A DNA stretch of 64,000 bases from Prionace glauca (lineage: Eukaryota > Chordata > Chondrichthyes > Carcharhiniformes > Carcharhinidae): assembly GCA_037974335.1 (NCBI GenBank), contig CM075760.1:32559609-32623608 (forward strand), in the 5' to 3' direction. The notes under the pieces were generated by a model, which worked only from the letters and a program-made list of their open reading frames with translations, made no database searches and was not told the origin of the DNA. Below are positions 41,441-53,060 of this stretch, piece after piece. The position numbers and the translations under genes were made by a program. Each line of letters opens with the position of its first letter. The first letter of the stretch is position 1.

Positions 41441-42040
41441 TATGATATTCCATGGCAGGTACAAAATGCTATTCATTTTGGAAAGCGTTTTCCGGGGGTC
41501 CTCAACATTTACCCTCACTTAGCTGCAGGTAAAGAGTTTTGGTACCTTGTGGGGAATTTGGAGAGTGAGAAGGCTGTGTGGGTAATCCTGACAGATAATT
41601 CAGAGTGGAGTCCTGTACGTTGTAATCTGTCGTCTTTCAAACAGCTTACTGACAACTCGTGCAGCAGAGCTGGTACCAAACAGTGCTGGTTTCACCCTTT
41701 CCTCTAGACACTACCAGCAGTTGGCAGAGAGAGATCCCAATGCCTCGGCAGCTCAGAATCTCTATTATGTTTACACAGGACTGTATCCTGGAGAGGAGAC
41801 CACAGTATTGTGTCCGCTCTTTGTACAACACGGGAAGAAATCGTAATCTCACACTCGAATGGCACAGAACACAACGACAAGGGTTTGATTTCAAAGCTTC
41901 CTGGTTCAGTGTATAGCTACTGTCCATAGTGCCCAGTGTATTTGCTGCTGCCCCACTGTGGTCTACTGGAGAAGTGAAGCTCAATGATTCCTCTCTCAGT
42001 GGGATAGTTGCTGGTCTATGCACCGTAAGAAAAGTTCAAA
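41441..42040. other. GPCR intron, no gene seen
   Basis: No exon or clear repeat. Minus-strand ORFs lack splice sites or domains. Confidence 0.4.
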
Positions 42041-42368
42041 CCAAGGCCGCTATCAAACAAAAACCAAGCAACCTGCCTCAGTAGTTATTGCCCAGTGACA
42101 CTTATATCCAATATTATATGATGCAGCAAAAGATTTGCTATGGCATGAATCAATTCCAGCCTCCCAGATTGCTTGGATCTGCTGCAATTCACCTATCTCT
42201 GCAATAGGTCCACAGATGACATCGCCCTGGCCCTACATTCAACATTGTAACAATGACCCCTGTTTATTGACAACAGCTCAGCCTTTAACACCATTATTCC
42301 AAAGAAACTCATCGACAAAGTCTATGGCCTGGGGCTAGGCCTCTACCTCTGCAATTTGATCCTGTGAG
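42041..42368 (+). mobile_element. Non-LTR RT fragment of a different (Rex1/RTE-like) lineage
   Basis: LDLLQFTYLCNRSTDDIALALHSTL-like, then a [34 protein letters not shown]-like stretch in shifting frames. SSAFNTI is characteristic of a fish non-LTR group distinct from the CR1 copies (which read DFSKAFDKV). The copy is old and broken. Confidence 0.55.
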
Positions 42369-43012
42369 ACAGCAATAAATAAGGACAGTTAGGGGGTGGG
42401 GTGTGGTGAACTGTCCCATATGGAGCACAGTCTGCAGTTTTAAAATAAAATCCAAAGTTACAAGAGGTTGCCCCCCTTTTTATTTCAGTGTAACTCTGAT
42501 CTGATGTAAGCGATTGAAATCAGTTTGCCAGATGATAGCAGGCACAGTAAAATTCTCCAGTGGAATAGGCCTTCTGGACTATTGCCAGGTAAACACCTAA
42601 CTATCAGGGGCGCAACAAGTCCGATATTAACCTCCCACCCCCTTACGATCCACCCCCCAGCCCACGCTCTAATCCATTAATATTTAAAACTCTGTCTCCT
42701 CAAATTTAAGAAATCCCAGCATCCACCACACTGAGGTAATGAATGCAACAGATTCACCACCCATTGAGAGAATTAATTTCTCTCCATGTCTGTCTTGATC
42801 CTGACGATTTCAGGTGTTCGGGCCCCGCTTCTGGATGTACTCCTGGCTCAGCACTGGTGGATCTGCCCTGAAGACAGTTGTGTTTTCTTTATACATATAA
42901 TACTAATGACGTATCAGCAACCTTGGACGCAGATTGGCATGAGGTTGGCAACAATACTAGATTCAAATAGATCCCTTGTAGCTGTGTTTTTTTATTTAAA
43001 TTCATCAGCTGG
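42369..43012. other. GPCR intron, no gene seen
   Basis: No exon. Parts of 42700-42830 resemble antisense LINE C-terminal sequence (ATTCACCACCCATTGAGAGAATTAATTTCTC) but too weakly to call. Confidence 0.4.
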
Positions 43013-43014
43013 CA

Positions 43015-43868
43015 CAATGCAAAACCATGATGTGGAAATGCCAGCGTTGGACTGGGGTAAGTACAGTAAGAAGTCCCACAACACCAGGTTAAAACTCAAC
43101 AGGTTTATTTGGCAGCAGAAGCTTTTGGAGAGCTGCCCCTTCATCAGGTGATTGGAAGTTCTGTTCACAAACAGGGCATATAAAGGCACAAACTCAATTT
43201 ACAAAATAATGGTTGGAATGTGAGTTTTTAGAGATAATCAAGTCTTAAAGATACAGACAATGTGGGTAGAGAGAGGGCCAAACACAGATTAAAGAGATGT
43301 GTATTGTCTCCAGTCAGGGCAGGTAGTGAGATTTCGCAAACCCAGGTTGTCGATCACCATGTTTTCTTTCAGTTGGGGCATTCTTCAGCAGTCATGGACA
43401 TCCGGCCTCTGATCTTCAGATAAGCATTCTCCAAGGCGACCTTCATGACACACGACAGTGCAGGTTCGCTGAACAGAGACTGATAGCCAAGTCCCGCACA
43501 ACAGAGGACGGCCTCAACTGGGCTCTTGTGTTGATGTCACATTATCTGTAACCCCCACGTCTTGCCTGGGCTTGCAAAATCTCACTAACTGTCCTGGCTG
43601 GAGACAGTACACACCTCTTTAACCTTTGCTTAACCCTCTCTCCACTCACATTGTCTGTATCTTTCAGGCTTGCTTACCTGGAAAGGCTCACATTCCAACC
43701 ATTATTTTGTTAATTGAGTTTGTGTTTTTACATGTCCTATTTTTGAACACAGCTCCTCGCTCGCCTGAAGAAAGAACAACATTCCAAAAGCCAATGGTGC
43801 CAAATAAACCTGTTGGATTTTAACCTGGTGTTGTGAGATTTCGGACTGTGCTGACCACAATGCAAAAC
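43015..43868 (+). mobile_element. Non-autonomous terminal-inverted-repeat element with 14-bp target duplication
   Basis: The left end carries GATGTGGAAATGCCAGCGTTGG, then GTCCCACAACACCAGGTTAAAACTCAACAGGTTTATTTGG. The right end carries the complement (CCAAATAAACCTGTTGGATTTTAACCTGGTGTTGTGAGAT). Both ends are bordered by CACAATGCAAAACC (43015-43028 and 43855-43868), a clean target-site duplication. The interior of about 750 bp has no transposase frame. A loose right end of the same family is at 55921-56010. I do not know its autonomous partner. Confidence 0.7.
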
Positions 43869-44242
43869 CTGTCATGCCAATTACCAAGGCAGCCCCTATG
43901 TTTTTGGCCTCTGTAATAATTGTCACAACTTAAAGTTTCTGTGTATTCAGCAATTTAAACATCTCAGCGTCAAACAATAACACATTTTTAAGAGATTGCA
44001 CACCTTTCCCCCCTCCTACCGGTTTTCACAATTCTTTTTCATCTTCCTAAACATCCTTTACATCTTTACAAACTAAACTCCACAACACAGGCAACACTAA
44101 CATAATGATCTGCGCTTTGTAGATGTGATAACTCAATAAGGACGCAGACCACAAGCATCAGTTGCAAACAGGGTAGAGCAGACGGCAAGAGTGGCAGAGT
44201 TAAACACGGGCTACATTATTAATAATCAGTGGAGAAACTTAC
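43869..44242. other. GPCR intron, proximal part
   Basis: Apparently unique intron sequence downstream of exon 1. No repeat or exon was recognised. Confidence 0.4.
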
Positions 44243-44489
44243 CGGGGACACCAACAATAGCCAGGATTGGATAGTAAAAGTATCGAATCAGTTTCAATAC
44301 GTATTCAACACGCTTAGTTGTAGACGGCCAACCTTGAGACAGCAAGTAAAGTACCGAGTATAAACTCCTCTCAGTTGTTGTAACATTCAGATCACTGCCC
44401 CTCAGATGCTGATCCATTATGGGAACGTCCAGATCTACCTTTCCTGGATGCACCTCCATTGCAGAAAGCTTGCAATTTCTCTCTCCCAA
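44243..44489 (-). CDS. GPR139-like: GPR139-like receptor, exon 1
   Basis: The minus-strand exon ends LKLIRYFYYPILAIVGVP at a G|GTAAGT donor (phase 1), which joins exon 2 as VPVNIITIVTLMSR and so completes TM1. Splitting TM1 at this point is the usual structure of this receptor family. Start candidates are ATG 44489 (MGERNCK) and ATG 44459 (MEVHPGK). The extracellular N-terminus has NVT as a possible glycosylation site. The intron is about 3.1 kb. Confidence 0.7.
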
Positions 44490-44950
44490 TGTTGATCCCT
44501 CGACTCCCTCTCTGTGGAGCCGCTTATCACTGTGACACTCCCAATGACACCGTGCAGAACTCCTTTATGAAGCCTGGATGGGAATGCTCCAGAGACACGA
44601 TTAGGACTGGTTGAATTAATTCCGACATTAATTACAGTCACTGAACAAACAGGTTAATATTTTTCATTCAAAACATATTTTTGACCATGCATCACAGAAT
44701 ACGTCTGTGTCTGTGTGAGCGTTCCTGATGGAAGGAATTTTGGAAATGCCGGGAGGGTTGACCAGTATCTTTCAATGTTGCTGGGATATGGGATTGTGAC
44801 AAAGAAACGAACACATTATGCAAAAGTCCCCCCAGCCTGTCCGGAAGGGAAAACATTTTAAACCTGGAAATGTAGAGCTCTCAGCATCGCATCAGTGAAA
44901 GAAATGGGGAAAGTCTGAACCCAAAATCTTGGAGAAATTAACTTGTGACT
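44490..44950. other. GPCR 5' flank
   Basis: No gene was recognised. This is probably upstream regulatory sequence of the minus-strand GPCR; no clear core promoter motif was seen. Confidence 0.35.
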
Positions 44951-44954
44951 TCCA

Positions 44955-45945
44955 GCACCATGGGTGGGTCCATTGTGATTTGTCATTTATATTAATGATT
45001 TGGATGAGAATTTAGGAGGCATGGTTACTAAGTTTTCAGTTGACACCAAGATTGGTGGCATAGTGGATAGTGAAAAAAAGGTTATCTCTAATTGTATGGG
45101 ATCTTGATCAATTGGGCCAGTGGATTGATGTATGACAGATGGAGTTAATTTTGATGAATGCGAGGTGATGCATTTGATAGATCGAACCAGGGCAGCACTT
45201 ACTTAATGCTAAGGCATTGGGGACGGTTCGAGAACCAAGAAATCTGGGGGAGTACATGTTCATAGCTCCTTGAAAGTGGAGTCATAGTTGGGCAGAGTTG
45301 TGAGGAATGAAATCAGCATTCTTGGTTTCCTTGGTCAGAACAGCGAATAAAGGAGTTGTGACAACTTGTTGAAGTTGTACAAGACATTGGTAAGGCCACA
45401 CTCGGAATACTCTGTACAGCTCTGGTCACCCTGTTACAGGAAGGATATTATTAAACTACAAAGAGTTCAGAAAATATTCACTAGGAGGGTATAGGGACTT
45501 GATTGTTTGTGTTTTAAGGAGAAACGTGATAGACTGGAACTTTTTCCCGGCTGTGTAGAAAGCCTAGGGGTGACCTTATGGAGGTCTACAAAAAAATGAG
45601 GGGCACAGATCAGCTAGATAGTCAATATCTTTTCCCAAAAGTAAGGGAGTCTAAAACTCGAGGGAATAGGCCGAAGGTGAGAGGAGAAGATGCAAATGGG
45701 TCTGGATGGGCAATTGTTTCACACACAGGTTAGTGAGTGCCTGGAAAAGGTGCCAGAGGGAGTAGAGGTGTGTACAGTTTTGACAGTGAAAAAACGTGAT
45801 GTCAGTTAGATGGATAAGATAGATGAAAATGGGTCAAATGCCGGCAATTGGGACTAGCTTCGCGGTGGATGAAAAAAGGCAGCATGGACAAGTTGGGCCG
45901 AAGGGCCTGTTTCCATACTGTAAACCTCAATGACTCTATGATTTT
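44955..45945 (+). mobile_element. CR1-like LINE fragment, sense
   Basis: CHLYINDLDENLGGMVTKFSVDTK (FADD box degraded to FSVD), DGVNFDECEVMHL-like, LVRPHSEYSVQLWSPCYRKDI (45390-45445), the C-terminal region and the terminus GGCAGCATGGACAAGTTGGGCCGAAGGGCCTG at 45880-45945. Many breaks. Confidence 0.8.
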
Positions 45946-46089
45946 TCGGCCGTGTTTGTTCCAATGCCAGAAAATCCCCGCCTGAGGTCATCGGACTTTT
46001 ATATGATCTGGGTCTCGCCTGCCATGGGAATCATAATGGGCGGGATAGGACAATTCCATTCCGTGTTAATCAGCAGCAATCCATGTTTA

Positions 46090-46215
46090 TATCATAGAAT
46101 CATAGAATTCCAACCGTGCAGGAGGAAGTTATTTGGCCCATCGGGCCTGCACCAGTCCAAATGGGCCACAATAGTCCCAGCCAGACCCTATCCCATAACC
46201 CTCTGGAAGCCTCCT
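46090..46215 (-). mobile_element. LINE/SINE terminal fragment, antisense
   Basis: ATCATAGAATCATAGAATTCCAACCGTGCAGGAGGAAGTTATTTGGCCCATCGGGCCTGCACC is the complement of a LINE-type 3' terminus. Confidence 0.7.
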
Positions 46216-46219
46216 TCTC

Positions 46220-46530
46220 CCTCAGACACCCACTCAGCCTCTTTCAATCTCGGACACCTCAATCAGCCCTGCCCACCCTCAGCACCCCACCCACACCAGG
46301 CCCCCCCAGACTCCTCACTCACCCGCCCCACCCTCAAAACCCCACTCAACCCTGTCTCCCTCAGATCCCCACTCAGCCACCTCCTCCTCAGGCTCCTCAC
46401 ACAACCACCCACACCATCAGAACCCAACTCAACCCCTCACCACTTAGACAGCCCACTCAGTTCCACTCCCACCTCAGACACTCCTGTCAGCCCCCTCCCC
46501 CTACAAATCCCTCGCTACTCAGCCCCCCTT
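46220..46530. repeat. Degenerate CCTCAGACACCCACTCAGCC repeat
   Basis: C-rich units of about 30-35 bp (CCACTCAACC, CCTCAGACTCCTCAC and so on). The long plus-strand ORFs here are repeat artefacts. Confidence 0.65.
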
Positions 46531-47290
46531 CAGGCCTAAGGCTTGGCAGTGTCCATGACACTGTCCACTTGTACTGACACCTGTATTTCGCGCCTTGCTC
46601 CTGCGCGGAGAGTTGAGGAGGTTTATTTGCCTCGTGAGTTTGATATTGTGTGTAGTTAAAGACAGTATTGGGCTCTTCAAATTATCCCATAACACTAGTC
46701 ACAATTTGGAAATTGGTCATCGATAATGTGCTTATGTGAAATACACCTCAGTCTCTTGCTTCACCTCATGGTTTGCACCTCTGCTCTGTATGTGTTCTCT
46801 ATCTAGCTTGTGGTATGCCTGCCTTGAAATTGTTTCATCGGACAATGTACAGAGATTCGTTCTCTCAATCCACGCTGTATCGACTCTGATAATGTTTTTA
46901 AGGGGCAGTGTAAAGGGAACTATTTCCTGCCTAGCTCTGTCCTGCATCGGCCTCTGATGAAGCAGGGCCTTTGTTGTTTAGAATTATCTGAAACTCGTCA
47001 GTGACGGACTAGTTTATGAATGAAATCACCGATGTCTCCTCATTGTTCATTCATTCTGTCTGGATTTTATGACAAAAAGGCAGAGATGAAGGTGTTTTTA
47101 CACGGGTGGATCACTGGGTGGCGCAGTGGCTCTTTCACGGATGGACCTTGAGTTCAGTCACATCCCAGACATGACTGGGGGGACATGCCTGTCTGGGAAA
47201 GTGGGAGAGCGGGTGGGGTTGGGGGAAACCCTATAATAGGGAAATGGAACGAAGTTGGTGGGTCTTAGACAACGGAATTAAGCCAAGCCA
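46531..47290. other. Intergenic, no gene seen
   Basis: This separates the LINE cluster from the IgM 3' UTR. No exon. 46790-46950 resembles one or two diverged units of the 30.8-31.7 kb minisatellite. Confidence 0.4.
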
Positions 47291-47304
47291 GAGATGGTTA
47301 AATT

Positions 47305-47321
47305 TTTATTCAATGTTTATT
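47305..47321 (-). terminator. Poly(A) signals for membrane IgM
   Basis: Two AATAAA on the minus strand (TTTATT at 47305-47310 and 47316-47321), about 450 nt downstream of the TM2 stop codon. They define a plausible 3' UTR for the membrane transcript. Confidence 0.55.
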
Positions 47322-47767
47322 TTAAAAATTCAGAGAACATTTTAAAACGATTTTTTTAAGTTAGAAAAGTGAACACGACGATCGAACATTACATTGAAAA
47401 TAGAACACATGCACAGGGAATCCGTCAATATTTGGACATCCGTTACATGCACCAAAAATAGAAAACAGGACATTAATCGGAAGAGGAATTCACAAATGTG
47501 AATAAGAAATAAAACCAGTTTCTTATTTACACATGAAATTTGAACTGTGTGGAAACTATTAACCATAATTACATTATATCAAAAATGCCTCATACAATTT
47601 ACACTGAAAACTGAAATAAAATCTAAGGTAGCCTCAGTTACAGATTCAGAATGATAAGCTGGGAGAATTTTACTGATACAGTCACCGAGAGCTGATATTG
47701 TAGTTGAGCCGTACAGAGATCTTTATAATCAGCTGAGGGAAATCTTCAGCATCCAAAGTTCAACCCA

Positions 47768-47776
47768 TCATTTGAT
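47768..47776 (-). CDS. ighm: IgM TM2 exon: last two residues
   Basis: Acceptor TATTTTACAG, then ATC AAA TGA. Joined to TM1 it gives VTLVKIK and a stop. The cytoplasmic tail of mu chains is typically the tripeptide KVK; here it reads KIK. A nine-base coding part in a separate exon is the normal arrangement. Confidence 0.8.
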   Translation of the reverse strand: MK

Positions 47777-47908
47777 CTGTAAAATAGAGACAATATTGAA
47801 GCAGATGTATCTGATGCGGGACATTAATGTTTTTAATCAGTGAAACAATGAGAGATTTTTCAAATCCATTCTGCCAGTTTGAAATGTGAGTGAATTGAAT
47901 CATCTCAC

Positions 47909-48036
47909 CTTCACCAGAGTGACGGCAGTGCTGTAGAAAATGCTCAGGAAGAACAGGACGATGAATGTGGAAGCGGTTGTCCAGATGTTGCTGTTATCAT
48001 CCTCACTGTCTTCAATCCAGATGCGGTCGGTGGGGT
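47909..48036 (-). CDS. ighm: IgM TM1 exon: membrane anchor
   Basis: Acceptor GGTCTAG-side ...CCCCTAG|ACCCC; donor AAG|GTGAGA. The exon encodes an acidic linker ([16 protein letters not shown]) followed by the membrane span [25 protein letters not shown]. The TTAS...FYSTAVT polar face is the conserved signature through which membrane IgM pairs with CD79. It enters in phase 1 from the internal CH4 donor at 51510 and leaves in phase 0 to TM2. It is 128 nt, as usual for the family. Confidence 0.93.
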
Positions 48037-48599
48037 CTAGGGGACAGAGGCCAGGAAATGGAATTAGATTACTTTATTTATCCCGGGAATCTCATTGTTT
48101 TCGTTTCCCTGTTCTCCTTCATGAACTGTTCATTCATTCTCATGTCTAATTTTCAATGTATATCTCCTGTTAAATTCAAGACACTCAGTAACAGATCTCC
48201 ATAACTATTTTCACACCTGATCCTTATTGGTATTCCTTGGAGAGTCCATGTCAGAAAGCACTGAAGGTGTTTTCTTGAGAATCAGTTCATTTTGAACTAT
48301 TTGCCACGAACCCTTATTGAAGAATGTTTTGACTGATATAGAGGAACATTCCCCTGTCAATGATTGTTTCCACAGATGGTGACTGATCTGTAAACTATGA
48401 ATGCTGCTGTTTAAGATCTGGGATGTAATTTCCAATCTTTGCTTATTTACAGTGGAAATGTTTAGTAAATCATGAGCTTAATTCAGTTTCTCAACGTGTT
48501 TGGCGGTGTTTTGAGAATTGGGATAGTTCTCGGTGTGTATGTCCATTCAAATTCACACTTAAATTTTACTTTCATCATTTACCTGCCGTTTATATTTAA

Positions 48600-48640
48600 G
48601 ATTGTGTGTGTGTGTCTGTGTGCGTGTGTGTATGTGTGAG

Positions 48641-48692
<52 letters not shown>

Positions 48693-50340
48693 CACTTCCT
48701 GAGCTGCATTAATCTTTGGTCCTGAGTTAATCTGTGTGTATGAGGGATTCATTTGTCTGTGTTTGTTGATTTGTGTAGTTGTGTGTCTGTGTGTATAATT
48801 TATTCTTCAGACATTGTAGATAATTTGTATAATTTATTCTTCAGACATTGTGGATATATGACTATTATTGTGTGAAGTCTCTGTATATTTATTAATGCCA
48901 CTCTTAACGTGTGCTCGTGTTTCTGTCTATTTCAATGTGTGAATTTCTATCACTCGAGTAATGTTTCCTTCCCTTTCTGTGTGTGTCTGGTCTGTTAACA
49001 TGTTAGTGCATGTAAATCCGTGTTGATAGTTATTTATAACAATGTGTCAGCATATACCTGTGTTTCCATGTGTAGTATTGTGTCCCGTGGTGTTCTGTTC
49101 TGTATGAGCATGTGAATGTTTGCATCCACATGTTTGTGTGAAAAAGTTTTGCTCTCTGTTCCTCTATATGCAGTGTGTTAATATTGTTACACGTATTTCC
49201 CTGTATAAGTGATAATGTGTATAACATTGTGGGTCTCTATATCAGTATTCATTTCAGCGAGAACGTGTGAGAATATGCATTTGTTTGAGTGTGTGTATCT
49301 GTTTGTGTATGTTTTGGACCTGCATGCATGTTATCTGTTCGTATTGTGTGTACACATGTATGTGTTTGTGTTTGGGTCTGTGTACCTAGTCACGTATGTT
49401 TAGGTAAGTGTGTACTTGTGTGTTTGTATAAGGTTCTGCGTGCGTATGTACATATTTGATAATTTGTGTGCATGTTTTGTTTTGTGCCTTCTTGTACAAG
49501 TCCGTGTCTGTGTGTGCGGGTGTCTGCCCCCTTGTGTATGCATGTATGTGTGTGTGTTTGTGTGTTTGTGTGTGGATGGTGCGTGTGGGACAGAGAGAGC
49601 GAAAGAGAAAGGGAGAGAGAGTGTTTGTGTATGCATGTATTTTTGTTTGAATCTGTGTGGTCCATTAGTGTATTTGTGGGATCGTGCTTGTTTGAGTTCG
49701 TTTGTGCGTATATTGTGTATTCTTCTGATCCGTGAATGCGCATTTGTATTTCTGAATGTATCTGTGTTTTTGTTGTGTATGTATTTGAGTGTATTGTGTA
49801 TTTGTGAGATTCTGTGTCTGTATTTGAATGTGCCTGTCTATATTTCTGTGTGTGGGAGTATGTGTATGCGTTTGCGTGAGTATATTAACATTCTGTATTC
49901 GTGTGCATATATATGAGTATGTGTATTTGTGCAACTGTGTCCATGTGTCTGTGTGTGTGTATGCGTGTGTGTGTGTATGTGTGTATGAGTGTGTGAATGA
50001 GTGTGTGAGTGTGTAGTGTGTCTGTATGTGTGAGTGTGTGTATGTGAGAATGTGTAGTGTGTGAGTGTGTGTGTGGGTGAGTGTGTGTGAGAGTGTGTGT
50101 GTGTGCGTGTGTGTTTGTGTGAGTGTGTGAATGAGTGTGTGAGTGTGTAGTGTGTCTGTATGTGTGAGTGTGTGTATGTGTGTGTGAGTGTGTGTGTGTG
50201 TGTGTGAGAGTGAGTGTGTGTGTGATTGTGTGTGAATGTATAGTGTGTGTTTGTGCAGTGTGTGTAGTGTGTGAGTGTGTGAGAGTGAGTGTGTGAGTGT
50301 GGGTGTGTACGCCTATGTATGTATGTATAATTGTGACAGT
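48600..50340. repeat. (TG)n-rich tract in the CH4-TM1 intron
   Basis: A pure (GT)n core at 48640-48690, then long stretches of degenerate TGTGTR/TGTGAGTG sequence, densest at 49930-50310. The many ORFs on either strand are artefacts of composition. Confidence 0.85.
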
Positions 50341-50399
50341 TTTAGGCAGTTTTATCAGTATGTGTATTTTTTTAACTGTTGCTCCAAGTTTCACCGACC

Positions 50400-51400
50400 A
50401 TAGTGAACTGAATATGATCCAGACAACTCGAATAATGGAACATATTTTCAATGTTTTGCTGTAGAAATGTATTTTATGTGAGGGGCACAGTGATATCAGG
50501 AGAGAGAATGAAATAATTCATTGATGTATCTCAGAGACCTCAGGGACGGAACAATTAAAACCCGGGGAGGAATCTATGACTTGTTTAAATTTGTATTCTG
50601 GGAAATCAATGCCAGCAGATGATTGACAGGAACAAGAGTGTTGAGACATTTTAAAATTATGTTGCTTTCATATAGATATATTTCAATGATTAAGATAATG
50701 ATACTTCAAAATCTGTAGCAAGTAAACCGGAAACTAATTTGTACTGTTGGCAACTGGGTCCTTATAGTAGAGAATTGTTCCCTTCCAAACACGGGAGAGG
50801 GAGGAGAGTGAGCTCAGAGTTTCCCTCTCCCTACCCGGTGATACAATGTCCCTGATGGTTCTAACCACTGAGGAGGTAGAGGTAAGTGGATTAAGTAATG
50901 ACATTCCTCCTTTTTTCATTGAGGAAGTTTTGGGACATGGATTAATTACTGCTCCTCCCCTCTCTCTGCTGGGTTAGTGGGAATCCAGGATGTTAACAAT
51001 TTCACTCTCCCTCAATCCGATGGGGGTAATATTTCTCCATGTTTTTGTGTGTGACCCTCACTTCAGTTCCCAGTGGGTGCGGTGCAGCAGCTTAAAGAGG
51101 TGGTCAATGAGAGAAACAGGGACACAGAGATCTAAATGTTGTGTTTGTGTGTCAGACATGTTAAAAATGTCGGAGTGTTTTCCCCTCAGCGGGAGGAAAG
51201 TCAGTGAAGATATTTTGCAAAATCCTGTAATGAATGTGCTCTATTCTATCCCTGACCCAGTGTCTATCTCCGCTGGGAGCACTGGTTCAACAATTTTGGG
51301 TCCCAAACATGAAAATATCTGACTCAAATCAAAGATGTGGAAGTAAAACTGAAAAACAACCAATTAAACAATTGGGTATTTCATTGATCGTTAGAGGAAA
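50400..51400. other. CH4-TM1 intron, proximal part
   Basis: No repeat family or exon was recognised. It contains the 3' UTR of secretory IgM at its right end. Confidence 0.4.
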
Positions 51401-51405
51401 ATGTT

Positions 51406-51420
51406 TTTATTCTTTTTATT
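51406..51420 (-). terminator. Poly(A) signals for secreted IgM
   Basis: AATAAA on the minus strand, twice (TTTATT at 51406-51411 and 51415-51420), 28-44 nt past the CH4 stop. Close secretory poly(A) sites competing with splicing to TM1 are the known switch between secreted and membrane IgM. Confidence 0.7.
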
Positions 51421-51447
51421 GTAGTTTTTAATGGAAGTGAGTGACTC

Positions 51448-51839
51448 TCATTGACATGAATTAACAGTGTCCATCAGTGCAAGGGAAATGTTCACAAAAC
51501 TGGGTTTACCGCTGGATTTGTCAACTGTTCTGTTGATGATCTTCAAGGGGATGGCTTCATGTCCCACCACACAGGAGTAAGAAGCGCCGCTGGACCATTC
51601 CTCTGCTGCAATGGATAACAGGCTGTACATGAAGAAGGAGCTATCGCCGTTCTCCGCCACCACCTCGGTGTTCCTGTAGTTCCCGGGATTCACCGGCTTG
51701 TCGTTGACGGTCCACTTGACGAAGATCTCTCGGGGGGAGAAACCTCTCACTAAGCAGCTGAGGGAGACGAAACTCTGAGCGGAGACGTCTTCTGCCGAGG
51801 GCAGGAGGACAGAGACGACCGGTTCCCGCGGATTTGGAT
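51448..51839 (-). CDS. ighm: IgM CH4 exon with secretory tail
   Basis: Acceptor ATTTTCTGCAG. It encodes [14 protein letters not shown]..., the B-strand Cys in SLSCLVRG, Trp in FVKWTVND and the F-strand Cys in YSCVVGH, then [10 protein letters not shown] and the tailpiece [19 protein letters not shown], stop TGA at 51448-51450. The penultimate cysteine and the NIS glycosylation site are the hallmarks of polymerising mu tails. The codons at DKSSG hide the donor GCG|GTAAAC (51510/51509) used for the membrane form. INRT is a second glycosylation site. 392 nt. Confidence 0.95.
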
Positions 51840-52304
51840 CTGCAGAAAATATACAATAAATGTCAATAAACTGGAGAATTCTGGAGACAATGAAACCACA
51901 GGTTAAATCTCAGGAAAATGTGCTTCGCTTCTGATTTTAACTCTTCCCATTTTTGATTTGCAGCTTGGAGGGGAGGTGAACACAATTCTTTTCTCAAATA
52001 ACTCAGGAGGGGGCGGAGTGGAAAGATTCAGAAAGTTTACAGCACAGAATCAGGCCATTCGGCCCAACTGATCTACTTTCCTTTTTGGTTTTCTGGTTTT
52101 TGATGCTCCACATCAGGCTCCTCCCTTCTTCTTCAATCTAAACCCAATAACATCGCCTACAGTTCACTTTTCACTCATCAACACATCAAACTCCCCATAA
52201 AAATATCAATCGGCCCAGAGTAGTTTAGTTCAGGGGAGAACATTAATGCACTGAATACTAACTATTGAGTAGTACACTTTCACTGGAGATAGACACAGTG
52301 ATGC

Positions 52305-53045
52305 ATTTACATAGAAACATAGAACAGTACAGCACAGTACAGGCCCTTTGGCCCTCAATGTTGTGCCGAGCTATGTCCGAACCCAAGATCAAGCTCTCCC
52401 ACTCCCTATCATTCTGGAGTGCTCCATGTGTCTATCCAATAACCGCTTGAAAGTTCCTAAAGTGTCTGACTCCACTATCACAGCAGGCAGTGCATTCCAC
52501 ACCGTAACCACACTCTGAGTAAAGAATCTACCTCGGACATCCCTCCTGTATCTCCCACCATGAACCTTATAGTAATGCCCCCCTAGTAACCCGAGGAAAT
52601 AGTCTCTGAACATCCACTCTATCAATCCCCCTCACCATCTTATAAACCTCTATTTAGTCGTCTCTCATCCTCCTCTGTTCTAAAGAGAAAAGTCCCAGCT
52701 CCCTCTACCTTTCCTCATAAGACCTACCCTCCAAACCAGGCAGCATCCTGGTAAATCTCCTCTGCACTCTCTCCAATGCTTCCACATCCTCCTTATAGTG
52801 AGGTGATTAGAACTGCGCACAATATTCCAAATGTGGTCTCACCAAGGCTCTGTGCAATTGCAGTATAACCCCACGGCTCTTAAACTCTAACCCCCTGTTA
52901 ATAAACACTAACACACTTTAAGCCTTCTTCACGGCTCTATCCACTTGAGTGGCAATCTTCAGAGATCTGTGGATATGAACCCCGGGATCTTTCTGTTCCT
53001 CCACATTGCTCAGAACCCTGCCGTTGACCCTACATTTATTGCTTC
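52305..53045 (-). mobile_element. CR1-like LINE 3' half in the CH3-CH4 intron
   Basis: On the plus strand it starts at the terminus ACATAGAAACATAGAACAGTACAGCACAG and ends in the NAVNGRVLSNVEEQKDPG complement at about 53040, some 15 bp from the CH3 splice donor. It has the same orientation as the IgM gene. The RT C-terminal frames (FFTQSVVTVWNALPAVIVESDTLGTFKRLLDRHME) are partly open. Moderately young. Confidence 0.85.
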
Positions 53046-53060
53046 AATCTCTCAGCTCAC

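Noticed and set aside
46116-46577. 153-codon Pro/Ser/Thr-rich ORF
   Set aside because: Imperfect C-rich tandem repeat; three frames are open over the same DNA.
49200-50451. Several ORFs up to 188 codons
   Set aside because: TG/CA low-complexity tract in an IgM intron.
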